Assembly (NCBI GenBank): GCA_028281865.1
Contig: JANQJB010000012.1
Coordinates: forward strand, 1-54,283
Length of the DNA: 54,283 nt
Source: Marinagarivorans sp.
Lineage (GTDB): Bacteria > Pseudomonadota > Gammaproteobacteria > Pseudomonadales > Cellvibrionaceae
Direction: 5' to 3'
The notes beneath the pieces were generated by a model. That model was not told the origin of the DNA and ran no database searches. It saw only the letters and a program-made list of their open reading frames with translations. Position 1 is the stretch's first letter. The number at the start of each line of letters is the position of its first letter. Below, piece after piece: positions 37,405-45,643 of the stretch. The translations under genes and the position numbers were made by a program.

Positions 37405-37989
37405 GTGATTCGAGAACTGGAAGATCTCATGTACATGATGTCAGATTTTTTTCTGGCGCCTGTGCTTGTTATCTTGGCTCTACTTTTTATTTACAGTCTT
37501 TTCGCACTTGGCCAATTTGCTGGCCAGTATTTTCAACGACGACAAGGACGCGAAGCTTTTGCCCTAGTCACTCAGTCAAAATTGGGCGGCAAGCTGCTAG
37601 CCGATAAAAAACAGCTTGTAGGTTTTCCACTTGTTTCTCTCGCGCTCAAAAATCCTCGGATGACCAAGGATGAATTAGATGTGGCAGCGTTAGAGGAGCT
37701 TGAGACTGTGCGCGCCGTAAGCCGTTTGGCGCCGATGCTTGGGTTAATAGCAACCATGGTTCCAATGGGGCCGGCGTTAAAGAGCCTCGCCAACGGAAAC
37801 GTACAAGGGATCAGCGAAAATTTAATTATTGCATTCTCCGCAGTTATTTTTGGCCTTGTTATCGCGTCAATCACTTTTTGGATTGCCAGTGTAAAAAAAC
37901 GCTGGCTCGCCGCAGAACTCGTGGCCATTGCTTCGATGCAAGCAGGCGCAGGCACGACAAAAGAGGAAAAAATTCGTGAAGCTGCTTGA
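37405..37989 (+). CDS. MotA/TolQ/ExbB-type proton channel protein (HmuU-like)
   Basis: 194-aa inner-membrane protein with three helices, the first at residues 14-36 and two after a cytoplasmic loop. The channel signature is LETVRAVSRLAPMLGLIATMVPMGPAL followed by LIIAFSAVIFGLVIASITFWIA, as in ExbB/TolQ. Starts at GTG with GAGGA nine bases upstream. In Bacteroidetes hmu loci an ExbB-like protein of this kind accompanies a DUF2149 protein and a CobN-like protein; the same trio is here. It may energise the adjacent receptor or the chelatase. Confidence 0.9.
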   Translation: MIRELEDLMYMMSDFFLAPVLVILALLFIYSLFALGQFAGQYFQRRQGREAFALVTQSKLGGKLLADKKQLVGFPLVSLALKNPRMTKDELDVAALEELETVRAVSRLAPMLGLIATMVPMGPALKSLANGNVQGISENLIIAFSAVIFGLVIASITFWIASVKKRWLAAELVAIASMQAGAGTTKEEKIREAA

Positions 37990-38281
37990 TGAAGACGAGT
38001 CGGCAAACCCCGCGCTTTCTGTCATAAATTTGGTGGACGTTTTTCTGGTGCTTGTCGCGGCACTTTTAATTGCGATTGCACAAAATCCGATGAACCCCTT
38101 TTTAGATGAAGATGTGACGATAATAAAAAACGCCGGGCGACCTGATATGGAAATGATTATTAAAAATGGCAAGAAAATCGAAAACTACAAAAGCAGCGGA
38201 AAAATTGGTTCTGGTGAAGGCGTTAAAGCAGGCACAGCTTACAAATTGGCCGATGGCTCGATAGTTTACATACCCGAATAG
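37976..38281 (+). CDS. DUF2149 protein (ExbD-like partner, HmuV-like)
   Basis: 101-aa protein with one N-terminal membrane helix (LVDVFLVLVAALLIAIA) and a periplasmic tail ending GTAYKLADGSIVYIPE, the DUF2149 pattern. The layout, short cytoplasmic start then one helix with an Asp, is that of ExbD/TolR. The GTG at 37976 is used because the product then begins MKLLDEDES, as DUF2149 proteins do, and AGAGGA precedes it; it overlaps the previous gene by 14 bp. Confidence 0.85.
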   Translation: MKLLDEDESANPALSVINLVDVFLVLVAALLIAIAQNPMNPFLDEDVTIIKNAGRPDMEMIIKNGKKIENYKSSGKIGSGEGVKAGTAYKLADGSIVYIPE

Positions 38282-38288
38282 GAAACGC

Positions 38289-41200
38289 ATGAAAACTTAT
38301 CAATTTATTTTACAGTTATTTTTATTTATCGGCTTAGTTGGTATTTCGAATAAAGCTTTTGTTGCAAACGATCACAAGCATCAAAACTCGCTTAACAAAA
38401 CGCACAATATCCTGTTTGTAGCGGCCCGACATAGCAACAAAGCAAAAGTTAATTTACTAAAAAAACAAGCAAAAACGTTATCCGGCATCGGCCACCTCAA
38501 TATTGAAGCAAAATCTGAGAAAGACCTTGGTGAACTACCGGAGGCACTCACTACATTTGACCAATACGACCTCGTTATTCTTGATTCAGCTTCCTCGCGT
38601 ACGGCCAAGCAAACCTACAGTAAATATTCTTCAATAATCCCGCGGTCACCAGCACGTATCTTGACAATGAAGTTGCCGGAAGACAAGGGCTTCACAGTCA
38701 ATATCGACAGTGAAAAAAGTAAAACATTAGCAGCTTATTATAAAAATGGAGGCGTCGAAAATTTTAACCGAATGGCGCAATATTTGTTATTTCGAGTGTT
38801 TAATTCCGAAAAAAGTCGCGTCGTCGCTGAACCTATAATTTACCCTGCCATTGGCATCTATCATCCTGACAATCAAAATCTGATATTTCCCGACCGTGAA
38901 ACTTATATCAATTGGAAAGGTGCGATCAAGCCCAACCAACAAGTTATTGGCTTAAATATTCAGCGCTCAGCTATTGAGGCCAACCAAACCGTAGTCATCG
39001 ACCAAACAATCTCTGCATTAGAAAAAAAAGGTATTTATACCATACCTTATTTCTTTGAACTCAGCCCTCGAATCACCGATTACTCTTCTCTGATTCAAAA
39101 TAAGCATGCTGATGGCACTATAAAAACCATTGTGGATACGATTATTAACTTTAGAACCATTCACTGGGCTAACCAACGCAAAGCTGAATTTAATAATTTC
39201 GGCGTCCCCGTTATCCAAGCTTTGTCATACTACAGCGGCGATAAAAAACAGTGGGAAGAAAGTGAACAGGGAATATCAGCTGGCATGATGGCATTTACGC
39301 TTGTGTTACCTGAATCGGCGGGCGTTATCGATCCCACAGTTATAGCGGCTAATAATCTAGAGACTGGTCAAGTTGAAATTATTGACTATCAATTAGACTT
39401 TTTGCTCGATCGAGCACTTGCACACACGAAGCTCAAGTATATTCCCAACCAAGAAAAGAAAATAACTACGATGTTTTGGGGTGATCGCGATATGGGAGCC
39501 TCTTTTTTAAATGTCCCAGAAAGCCTACGTGCAATGAGTCACCGTCTAAATAATGAAGGTTATAAAGTCAACAAAGTCGATGCTGATTTTTTTATCGATC
39601 GCGTTGATCGAATTCTCAACCCCTTCTATCGAGACTTCGAATTAGAAGCTCTTCTCGAAGATGATTTAGCCGACTTATTACCATTAAAAGATTATCTAAG
39701 CTGGCTTTCGACAATTCCAAAAGCGTTTGTCGATCCGATCAATAAAAAATGGGGTAAAGCCGAAGACAATTTTATGATCACCGAAAAAAACGGTGAAAAA
39801 TATTTTGTTATTCCTCGAATTCGCAATGGCAATATGTTGGTTATGCGTCAACCACCTCGCGGCGATAGTAAAGATAAGGAGCAAGGCCTTTATCATACGA
39901 CCACCGTGCCCATTAACCACTATTATTTGGCCGCCTATTTTTATGCCCGCGAATTCTGGCAAAGCGACGCCTTTATACACCTTGGTACCCACGGCTCACA
40001 TGAATATCTACCCGGCAAAGAGCGCGGTTTGTCGCGCTACGACGGTGGCAATTTAACGAGCGGCAAGGTGCCTATTTTTTACCCCTTTATCGTTGACGAT
40101 GTCGGCGAAGCTATGCAAACCAAACGACGTGGCAATGCAACAGTTATTAGTCATATGACACCACCTTTTGCCGCCGCAGGATTACAAGGTGTGACGTCCG
40201 ATATCCATGAGCTTATGCATCAATACAAGATGCTGGACGAAGGCGGTGTAAAAAGAAAAACCGGTGAGCAGATTGCGGAACAGTGTATCGCGGAAAAACT
40301 ATGCGAAGACATGGATTATGATCTCGCAAAAATTAATTCTGGGTTCGAAACATTTCTCGACGATTTACATGATTATTTAGCCGAATTAGCCAGCCAAAAT
40401 CAGCCGCTGGGGTTGCACAGTTTTGGGGAACCATCTGAACAACGCTTAATTATCTCTACTATAGGTCAAATGCTAGGAGAGGAATTTGCTGAAAAAGCAG
40501 CAGATTTCGAGCACGCATTTTATTCCCACTCACACGGGGGTCACGGTCATCATCATGGAAATGGTCATAAAGAGCACAGCCATGATGATCACTCTCATTC
40601 CAGCAACAAATCTGACAATGACGTTTATCATCACTCGGGCGAAGAGCTCGAAGAAATTCCCGGTTTCAAACTAATACGTGACTTTGCCATAGGCACAAAC
40701 GATTTGAAGAAACTCGGTAAGGAACTGCGACCATTTGTCGAAAAGGCAAAAAAACATTTTAGTAATATCGTCGGATTACAGGAGCTCGATAAATTAATTG
40801 CCGGACTTTCTGGAAAATACATCGATGTTAAAAATGGTGGCGATCCCATACGCCATCCAGAATCCCTACCCACGGGTTTCAACCTTATCGGCTTTGACCC
40901 CGCGCGTTTACCAACAAAAGCCGCATATGAGCAAGGGCAAGAGTTAGTGGAAGATGTTATTAATAACTACCAACAAAAACACGGCAAATTCCCAGACAAA
41001 CTCGCCTTTTCGCTGTGGTCAATTGAAGCGATGCGTCACTATGGCGTGCTTGAGAGCCAAGCACTTTATGCCATGGGAGTTAAACCCACATGGAGTCGCG
41101 ACGGTCGCGTTACCGGTACAGAAATTATTCCAGCATCCGAATTAAAACGCCCACGCATAGATGTTGTATTGTCGGCAACCGGTTTGTACCGCGACGCATT

Positions 41201-42386
41201 TCCCAATGTAATGTTACGCCTAGCGAAAGCAATTAAGGAGGTTGCAAAACTAAAAGAAGAAGGCAATTCGATATGGACCAATAGTCAAAAAGTAAAAAAA
41301 CAATTATTAGCTGAAGGCGTAAAACCTGATGAAGCACAATATTTGTCAACGGTAAGAATATTCTCCAACGCTTCTGGCGACTATGGCTCTGGCGTTGACG
41401 GCCCTGTAATGGCCAGCGAAACGTGGGAAACGGATGCAAAAATTGCTAATAATTATTTGGCACGTATGGGTTATTACTTCGGCGATGACGAAAGCCGCTG
41501 GGGCAAGCAAGTTGAAAATCTCTATGCCAAACACCTTTCCGGCACAGATGCCGCACTTTTTTCTCGCTCTTCCAATATCTACGGCATGATCACTTCGGAT
41601 GATCCATTCGAATATTTTGGTTCACTCGCGCTCGCGGTTCGAAATATTGACGGTGAAAGCCCCGAAATGATGGTCAGCAATTTGCGCGATGTTAAAAAAG
41701 TTAAGATGGAAATGGCCGCAAATTTTATGGCGAAGGAGTTACGTACACGTAATTTTCATAAACGCTGGATTACGGAAATGAAAAGAGAAGGTTATAGCGG
41801 CGCAGTCTCAATGGCATCGAGCGTCGCGAACTTTTGGGGCTGGCAAGTTGTTGACCCCAATGTTGTACGCGATGACCAGTGGCAAGAATTTCATGATATT
41901 TACGTCGAGGATAAATTAAATCTTGGTTTAAATGAATGGTTTGAAGCGGTAAACCCCGGCGCACAAGCGCAACTAATCGAGAGAATGCTTGAGGCAATTC
42001 GCAAAGAGTATTGGCAAGCTAACGACGCCGTAATACAAACACTAATAGAACGCTATACCGAGCTTGTTCAAAAATACGATTATTTTGTCGACAACGAAAA
42101 GCTTAAAGAATTTGTCAACCAACAAGCCACCGGTTTTGGTTTAGATACCTTCCTGGCCGATCAAACTAATCTTGATGCTATAGCACAGACGCCTGAAAAC
42201 GCTGCAGCAAAACAACAAATAGAAGGTCAACAGCTGGAAAAAGTTGAACAGACGCAATCCGACACACCTAAAGATTTTATCTTGTACTGGTTGTTGCTTG
42301 CGTGCTTGATGGTATTCATTTGTGGCATCGGATGGCAGAGTTTTAGCCACCGCCTCTCCTTCGCAAACAATCTACAAACAGCTTAA
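38289..42386 (+). CDS. hmuS: CobN-like chelatase-family protein, membrane-anchored (HmuS-like)
   Basis: 1365-aa member of the CobN/BchH magnesium/cobalt chelatase large-subunit family. It has a signal peptide (about 1-28), the CobN core including IHLGTHGSHEYLPGKE (His568, His571) and a C-terminal membrane helix (about 1330-1350), so it faces the periplasm and is anchored, unlike cytoplasmic CobN of cobalamin synthesis. A His/Asp/Ser-rich insert lies at residues 742-782. No cobS or cobT is nearby. Homologues named HmuS in Bacteroides and Porphyromonas sit in heme-uptake operons and are reported to take iron out of heme. Function here is inferred from that. Confidence 0.88.
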   Translation: MKTYQFILQLFLFIGLVGISNKAFVANDHKHQNSLNKTHNILFVAARHSNKAKVNLLKKQAKTLSGIGHLNIEAKSEKDLGELPEALTTFDQYDLVILDSASSRTAKQTYSKYSSIIPRSPARILTMKLPEDKGFTVNIDSEKSKTLAAYYKNGGVENFNRMAQYLLFRVFNSEKSRVVAEPIIYPAIGIYHPDNQNLIFPDRETYINWKGAIKPNQQVIGLNIQRSAIEANQTVVIDQTISALEKKGIYTIPYFFELSPRITDYSSLIQNKHADGTIKTIVDTIINFRTIHWANQRKAEFNNFGVPVIQALSYYSGDKKQWEESEQGISAGMMAFTLVLPESAGVIDPTVIAANNLETGQVEIIDYQLDFLLDRALAHTKLKYIPNQEKKITTMFWGDRDMGASFLNVPESLRAMSHRLNNEGYKVNKVDADFFIDRVDRILNPFYRDFELEALLEDDLADLLPLKDYLSWLSTIPKAFVDPINKKWGKAEDNFMITEKNGEKYFVIPRIRNGNMLVMRQPPRGDSKDKEQGLYHTTTVPINHYYLAAYFYAREFWQSDAFIHLGTHGSHEYLPGKERGLSRYDGGNLTSGKVPIFYPFIVDDVGEAMQTKRRGNATVISHMTPPFAAAGLQGVTSDIHELMHQYKMLDEGGVKRKTGEQIAEQCIAEKLCEDMDYDLAKINSGFETFLDDLHDYLAELASQNQPLGLHSFGEPSEQRLIISTIGQMLGEEFAEKAADFEHAFYSHSHGGHGHHHGNGHKEHSHDDHSHSSNKSDNDVYHHSGEELEEIPGFKLIRDFAIGTNDLKKLGKELRPFVEKAKKHFSNIVGLQELDKLIAGLSGKYIDVKNGGDPIRHPESLPTGFNLIGFDPARLPTKAAYEQGQELVEDVINNYQQKHGKFPDKLAFSLWSIEAMRHYGVLESQALYAMGVKPTWSRDGRVTGTEIIPASELKRPRIDVVLSATGLYRDAFPNVMLRLAKAIKEVAKLKEEGNSIWTNSQKVKKQLLAEGVKPDEAQYLSTVRIFSNASGDYGSGVDGPVMASETWETDAKIANNYLARMGYYFGDDESRWGKQVENLYAKHLSGTDAALFSRSSNIYGMITSDDPFEYFGSLALAVRNIDGESPEMMVSNLRDVKKVKMEMAANFMAKELRTRNFHKRWITEMKREGYSGAVSMASSVANFWGWQVVDPNVVRDDQWQEFHDIYVEDKLNLGLNEWFEAVNPGAQAQLIERMLEAIRKEYWQANDAVIQTLIERYTELVQKYDYFVDNEKLKEFVNQQATGFGLDTFLADQTNLDAIAQTPENAAAKQQIEGQQLEKVEQTQSDTPKDFILYWLLLACLMVFICGIGWQSFSHRLSFANNLQTA

Positions 42387-42408
42387 TTTATCTTATAGGT
42401 TAAAGGTT

Positions 42409-44328
42409 ATGTTTAAAAAACTAGCTTTGGCTTCGACGGTGATAGCGGTATTTTCGGAGATTGCATACGCGGAAAAAATGGAACAGGTGGTCGTTACCGG
42501 AACGCGCACGCCAAAAATAATCGAAGACTCACCGGTTAATATCGATTTAATAAATCAACACGAGCTACAAATGGTCAGCACGGGAACTTTAGCTGACGCT
42601 TTAGAGTTTATTCCTGGAATGGTGGTAAAGCGCAGCCCCAAAGACGGCTACAATATCATGATGCAGGGTTTTGATAGCAACCGCGTGCTGGTTCTTATTG
42701 ATGGCATGCCCGCCGTCACACCCACAGGCGAAGCTGCTGATCTCGACCAAATTGCTGCATCCGATATCGAGCGAATTGAAATTGTTCGCGGCGCAGCGTC
42801 AGTCCTTTATGGCAGCTCTGCTATGGGTGGCGTAGTGAATATTATTACCAAGGAAAATGCAGGAAACGGTCTGCGATTTAACGCTGAACTGGGTTCATTT
42901 AATGAAAATGCAATCGACGACGAACCCTTAGCACAGGATTATCGACTCAGTTTGTATCGCAATGTTAACGGCTGGCAAACACAGACTTCTTTTCAGTGGC
43001 TTGACGAACCGGGCTTTGATTTTGACGAACAAACAATTTCCCAGGACTCCGGGCAAGTCGAGAAAAAGTTTTTCCGTGCAGGCATTAAAAAACAATTTGG
43101 CAAAATTAAATTTCAATATAAACCCCAGTATTTTGAAGAGTCGAAAAACAAGGTAACTGGCCCATTCCCCGGAGCGGGAGACAACTATTATCGCTCGGAT
43201 GTAGAACAGTCGCAACACGATATTGGTGTATATTCAGCAGATTTATGGCACACCCAATTACGCATTAATAGACATACGGAAACCAGCGGACAAAGAACTG
43301 GACCACGCGACAATAAAATTGAAAATATCGATTTTGATGCACAAAAAACCTGGGTTACAGATAATTTCCAAGTTGTAGGAGGTGCACGCGTCTACCAACA
43401 GTCGATGAACCAGGTAACGCAATCCGGCTCAGTTGAGTTAGACAATGTTGACCGAGATGCACTTGAAGTATTTTCGCAAATTGACTGGTTCGCCAGCGAC
43501 AGTCTCGAATTAGTTGCCGGTTTTCGTGCACAGGAAGATAGCGATTTCGGCAACCACAACGCGCTTCGTTTAAACTCGCTATGGAGGCCAAGTGCAGCTC
43601 AAAATATCGACTTTCAATGGCGCGCAAGCATTGGCGAAGGATATAGAATCCCAAACCTCAAGGAACGCTTCTTTATTTTTGATCACAGTAATCTCGGTTA
43701 TATCATACTGGGTAGTACCGACCTTCAACCGGAGACTTCTATTTCAATTACCAATGGTTTCTCCTTTTCTTTACCAATAGCCGAACACAACCCACTGAAA
43801 TTAGAATTAAATGTACATGCATCGCAGGCAGAAAATTTTATTATCTCGCAACGCGACGCAGCACAGTCGGCGGAAGCGGGTCTCGATGTGCTTGCCTACA
43901 GTAACGTCGACGAAGTTGAAATAAGCGGCGCGGATCTAAGCCTTGGCCAAGATGCCAAAACGCGCTGGCAATTGAGTTATTCTTATTTAGATGCTCGCGA
44001 CTCAATTACTAATGAGCGCCTAGAAGATAGACCCTACCACCAGTTAAAAGCTAACTACTGGTTACCACTTAATGTACCAAAATCAGAGTTTTTATTTTAC
44101 GCCCTGTATGAAAAAGACGAACATTCTGATTTAGACATCATTGATAACGATTACTTAACCGTAAACTTTCGTTGGCAATGGCAAGCCAGTAAACAACTGC
44201 GCTGGAAGATTGGCGCCAATAATATTTTTGATACCCACCGAGAAGTTAATTTTAACCGCGTTACTCAATTTGATATTAAGCCCATAAGCAGTCGCTATTT
44301 GTTTACTTCTTTCGAATTTACACTTTAA
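42409..44328 (+). CDS. hmuR: TonB-dependent outer-membrane receptor (HmuR-like heme receptor)
   Basis: 639-aa beta-barrel receptor: signal peptide (about 1-21), TonB-box-like EQVVVTGTR, plug domain (LADALEFIPGMVVKRSP; VLVLIDGMPAV; IERIEIVRGAASVLYGSSAMGGVVNIITKE), a 22-strand barrel and the terminal aromatic FTSFEFTL. Start moved to the ATG at 42409, which has AAAGG before it and gives the signal peptide; the longer frame overlaps hmuS. The position between a CobN-like gene and an HmuY-like gene points to heme as ligand. Confidence 0.92.
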   Translation: MFKKLALASTVIAVFSEIAYAEKMEQVVVTGTRTPKIIEDSPVNIDLINQHELQMVSTGTLADALEFIPGMVVKRSPKDGYNIMMQGFDSNRVLVLIDGMPAVTPTGEAADLDQIAASDIERIEIVRGAASVLYGSSAMGGVVNIITKENAGNGLRFNAELGSFNENAIDDEPLAQDYRLSLYRNVNGWQTQTSFQWLDEPGFDFDEQTISQDSGQVEKKFFRAGIKKQFGKIKFQYKPQYFEESKNKVTGPFPGAGDNYYRSDVEQSQHDIGVYSADLWHTQLRINRHTETSGQRTGPRDNKIENIDFDAQKTWVTDNFQVVGGARVYQQSMNQVTQSGSVELDNVDRDALEVFSQIDWFASDSLELVAGFRAQEDSDFGNHNALRLNSLWRPSAAQNIDFQWRASIGEGYRIPNLKERFFIFDHSNLGYIILGSTDLQPETSISITNGFSFSLPIAEHNPLKLELNVHASQAENFIISQRDAAQSAEAGLDVLAYSNVDEVEISGADLSLGQDAKTRWQLSYSYLDARDSITNERLEDRPYHQLKANYWLPLNVPKSEFLFYALYEKDEHSDLDIIDNDYLTVNFRWQWQASKQLRWKIGANNIFDTHREVNFNRVTQFDIKPISSRYLFTSFEFTL

Positions 44329-44373
44329 TTTTTTACACTTAACTTTTTACGCGTTAATGTTGCGAGAAAAATC

Positions 44374-45507
44374 ATGCAAAAGAAACTATTATATTTATCC
44401 ATTTTAAGCAGTTTATTAATCCTAACGAGTTGCGGTAGCAGCAACAATAATAACTCAGACCCTGCTCCCGAACAGGAGCAAGAACCAGAAAATAAAGTGG
44501 AGGGCCCCACTCTACAAGAGCAAAGTAACCTTTCCACCGGCACGCGATCAGAGCCACAAACAGTTTACTTTGATTTGGACGCAAATGCAGTTGTCGATAT
44601 TACCGACGTGGAAGCAGAGGCCAATAGCGATTGGGATATTTCTTTTAATCGGACGAAGGTATCTCTTAATCGCTTTGCCGAAACACCGGTTTCACTGTTT
44701 TACACAGGCAATGCGAACGATTTTTATGATGATGAAGGCGAAGCCGTTTTAGAGCGCTTTAACAATGCCAGCGCCGAAACTGAATTCGACGCATTCGATG
44801 CATTTGATAGTTCAAATATTCCTACCGACGCCCAATTCGAAACGGATACTACGCAAAATGCACTCGATGGTTTTTATAATTACAACCGCGAAACTCATGT
44901 TGTCACTCCAAACGCAGAGAGCTATTACGTGATTTCCTCAGACGGCGCCTATAGCAAAATAAATGTTACTGCACTGACAACTGAAGGTAGAGGTCTAAAA
45001 GACCTAACCATCGCAGTCGCATACCAGGCGACTGGCACTGATATGTTTATGGATGCGGTCGAATTTGTAGCCGATGCTTCCGGTTGCAGCGCGGACCTTT
45101 ATCTTGATCTTGACACCCAACAAGTTGTTATGGAGAGCGACGAGTGGGACGTTCGCCTCCCGTGTCAAGATGCGATGGGACAGTTTGAATTGCATTTAGC
45201 AGATAATGTTAAATCATTTAGCGGAGAGTCAGCTAAAACACTAGAGGGCGTTACGATGGACGCTGCGCCGCATTACGCTTGGGTAGAAAATGAAACCGTG
45301 CTGAGAGCCTACAAAGAACACGGTGATCCTAATTCCGGATACGGCTGGGGTGAATATGGCATAAACGGCGGGCATACACTTTGGCCAAATTACGCTACAT
45401 ACGTAATTACCACAGGCGCGGCAAGCTATAAATTTCAAATTACGGGATATTATGACACCGAAACTGACGCTTCAGGGTCTTATTCATTTCGGTTTCAAAA
45501 GCTATAA
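44374..45507 (+). CDS. hmuY: HmuY-like heme-binding lipoprotein with two domains
   Basis: 377-aa outer-membrane lipoprotein (lipobox LILTSC, Cys20). After an acidic linker (residues 22-50) two copies of the HmuY pattern can be followed. Copy 1, about 60-230: VYFDLDANAVV, then SDWDISFNRTKVSLN and YYVISSDGAYSKINV. Copy 2, about 235-377: LYLDLDTQQVV, then DEWDVRLPC and TYVITTGAASYKFQITGYYD with a GSYSFRF end. P. gingivalis HmuY has one such domain and binds heme at the cell surface for HmuR. Last gene of the operon, 45 bp after the receptor. Confidence 0.83.
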   Translation: MQKKLLYLSILSSLLILTSCGSSNNNNSDPAPEQEQEPENKVEGPTLQEQSNLSTGTRSEPQTVYFDLDANAVVDITDVEAEANSDWDISFNRTKVSLNRFAETPVSLFYTGNANDFYDDEGEAVLERFNNASAETEFDAFDAFDSSNIPTDAQFETDTTQNALDGFYNYNRETHVVTPNAESYYVISSDGAYSKINVTALTTEGRGLKDLTIAVAYQATGTDMFMDAVEFVADASGCSADLYLDLDTQQVVMESDEWDVRLPCQDAMGQFELHLADNVKSFSGESAKTLEGVTMDAAPHYAWVENETVLRAYKEHGDPNSGYGWGEYGINGGHTLWPNYATYVITTGAASYKFQITGYYDTETDASGSYSFRFQKL

Positions 45508-45565
45508 GGAAAAAAGCACTTAGGCTTTATATTCAATATTTGATACAACTCTTTTCTTTTTGATA

Positions 45566-45597
45566 ACAGCGCTATGCTACCATGGCGCTGTTTTTTT
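45566..45597 (+). terminator. Terminator of the heme operon
   Basis: Stem of about 11 bp (45566-45576 with 45581-45591; arms start ACAGCGC and end GCGCTGT, one G-T pair) with a four-base loop followed by seven T. It lies 58 bases after the HmuY-like stop. Confidence 0.88.
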
Positions 45598-45643
45598 ATA
45601 TTTAAAGCCTGTCAACACATTAACCTAACAAAAGGAATGCTCG

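Noticed and set aside
38289-42386. CobN of cobalamin biosynthesis
   Set aside because: Signal peptide, C-terminal anchor, Fur-type operator and receptor/HmuY context do not fit the cytoplasmic cobaltochelatase; no other cobalamin gene is nearby.
42322-42408. Upstream extension of the TonB-dependent receptor
   Set aside because: It overlaps the end of the CobN-like gene and would bury the signal peptide; the ATG at 42409 is better.
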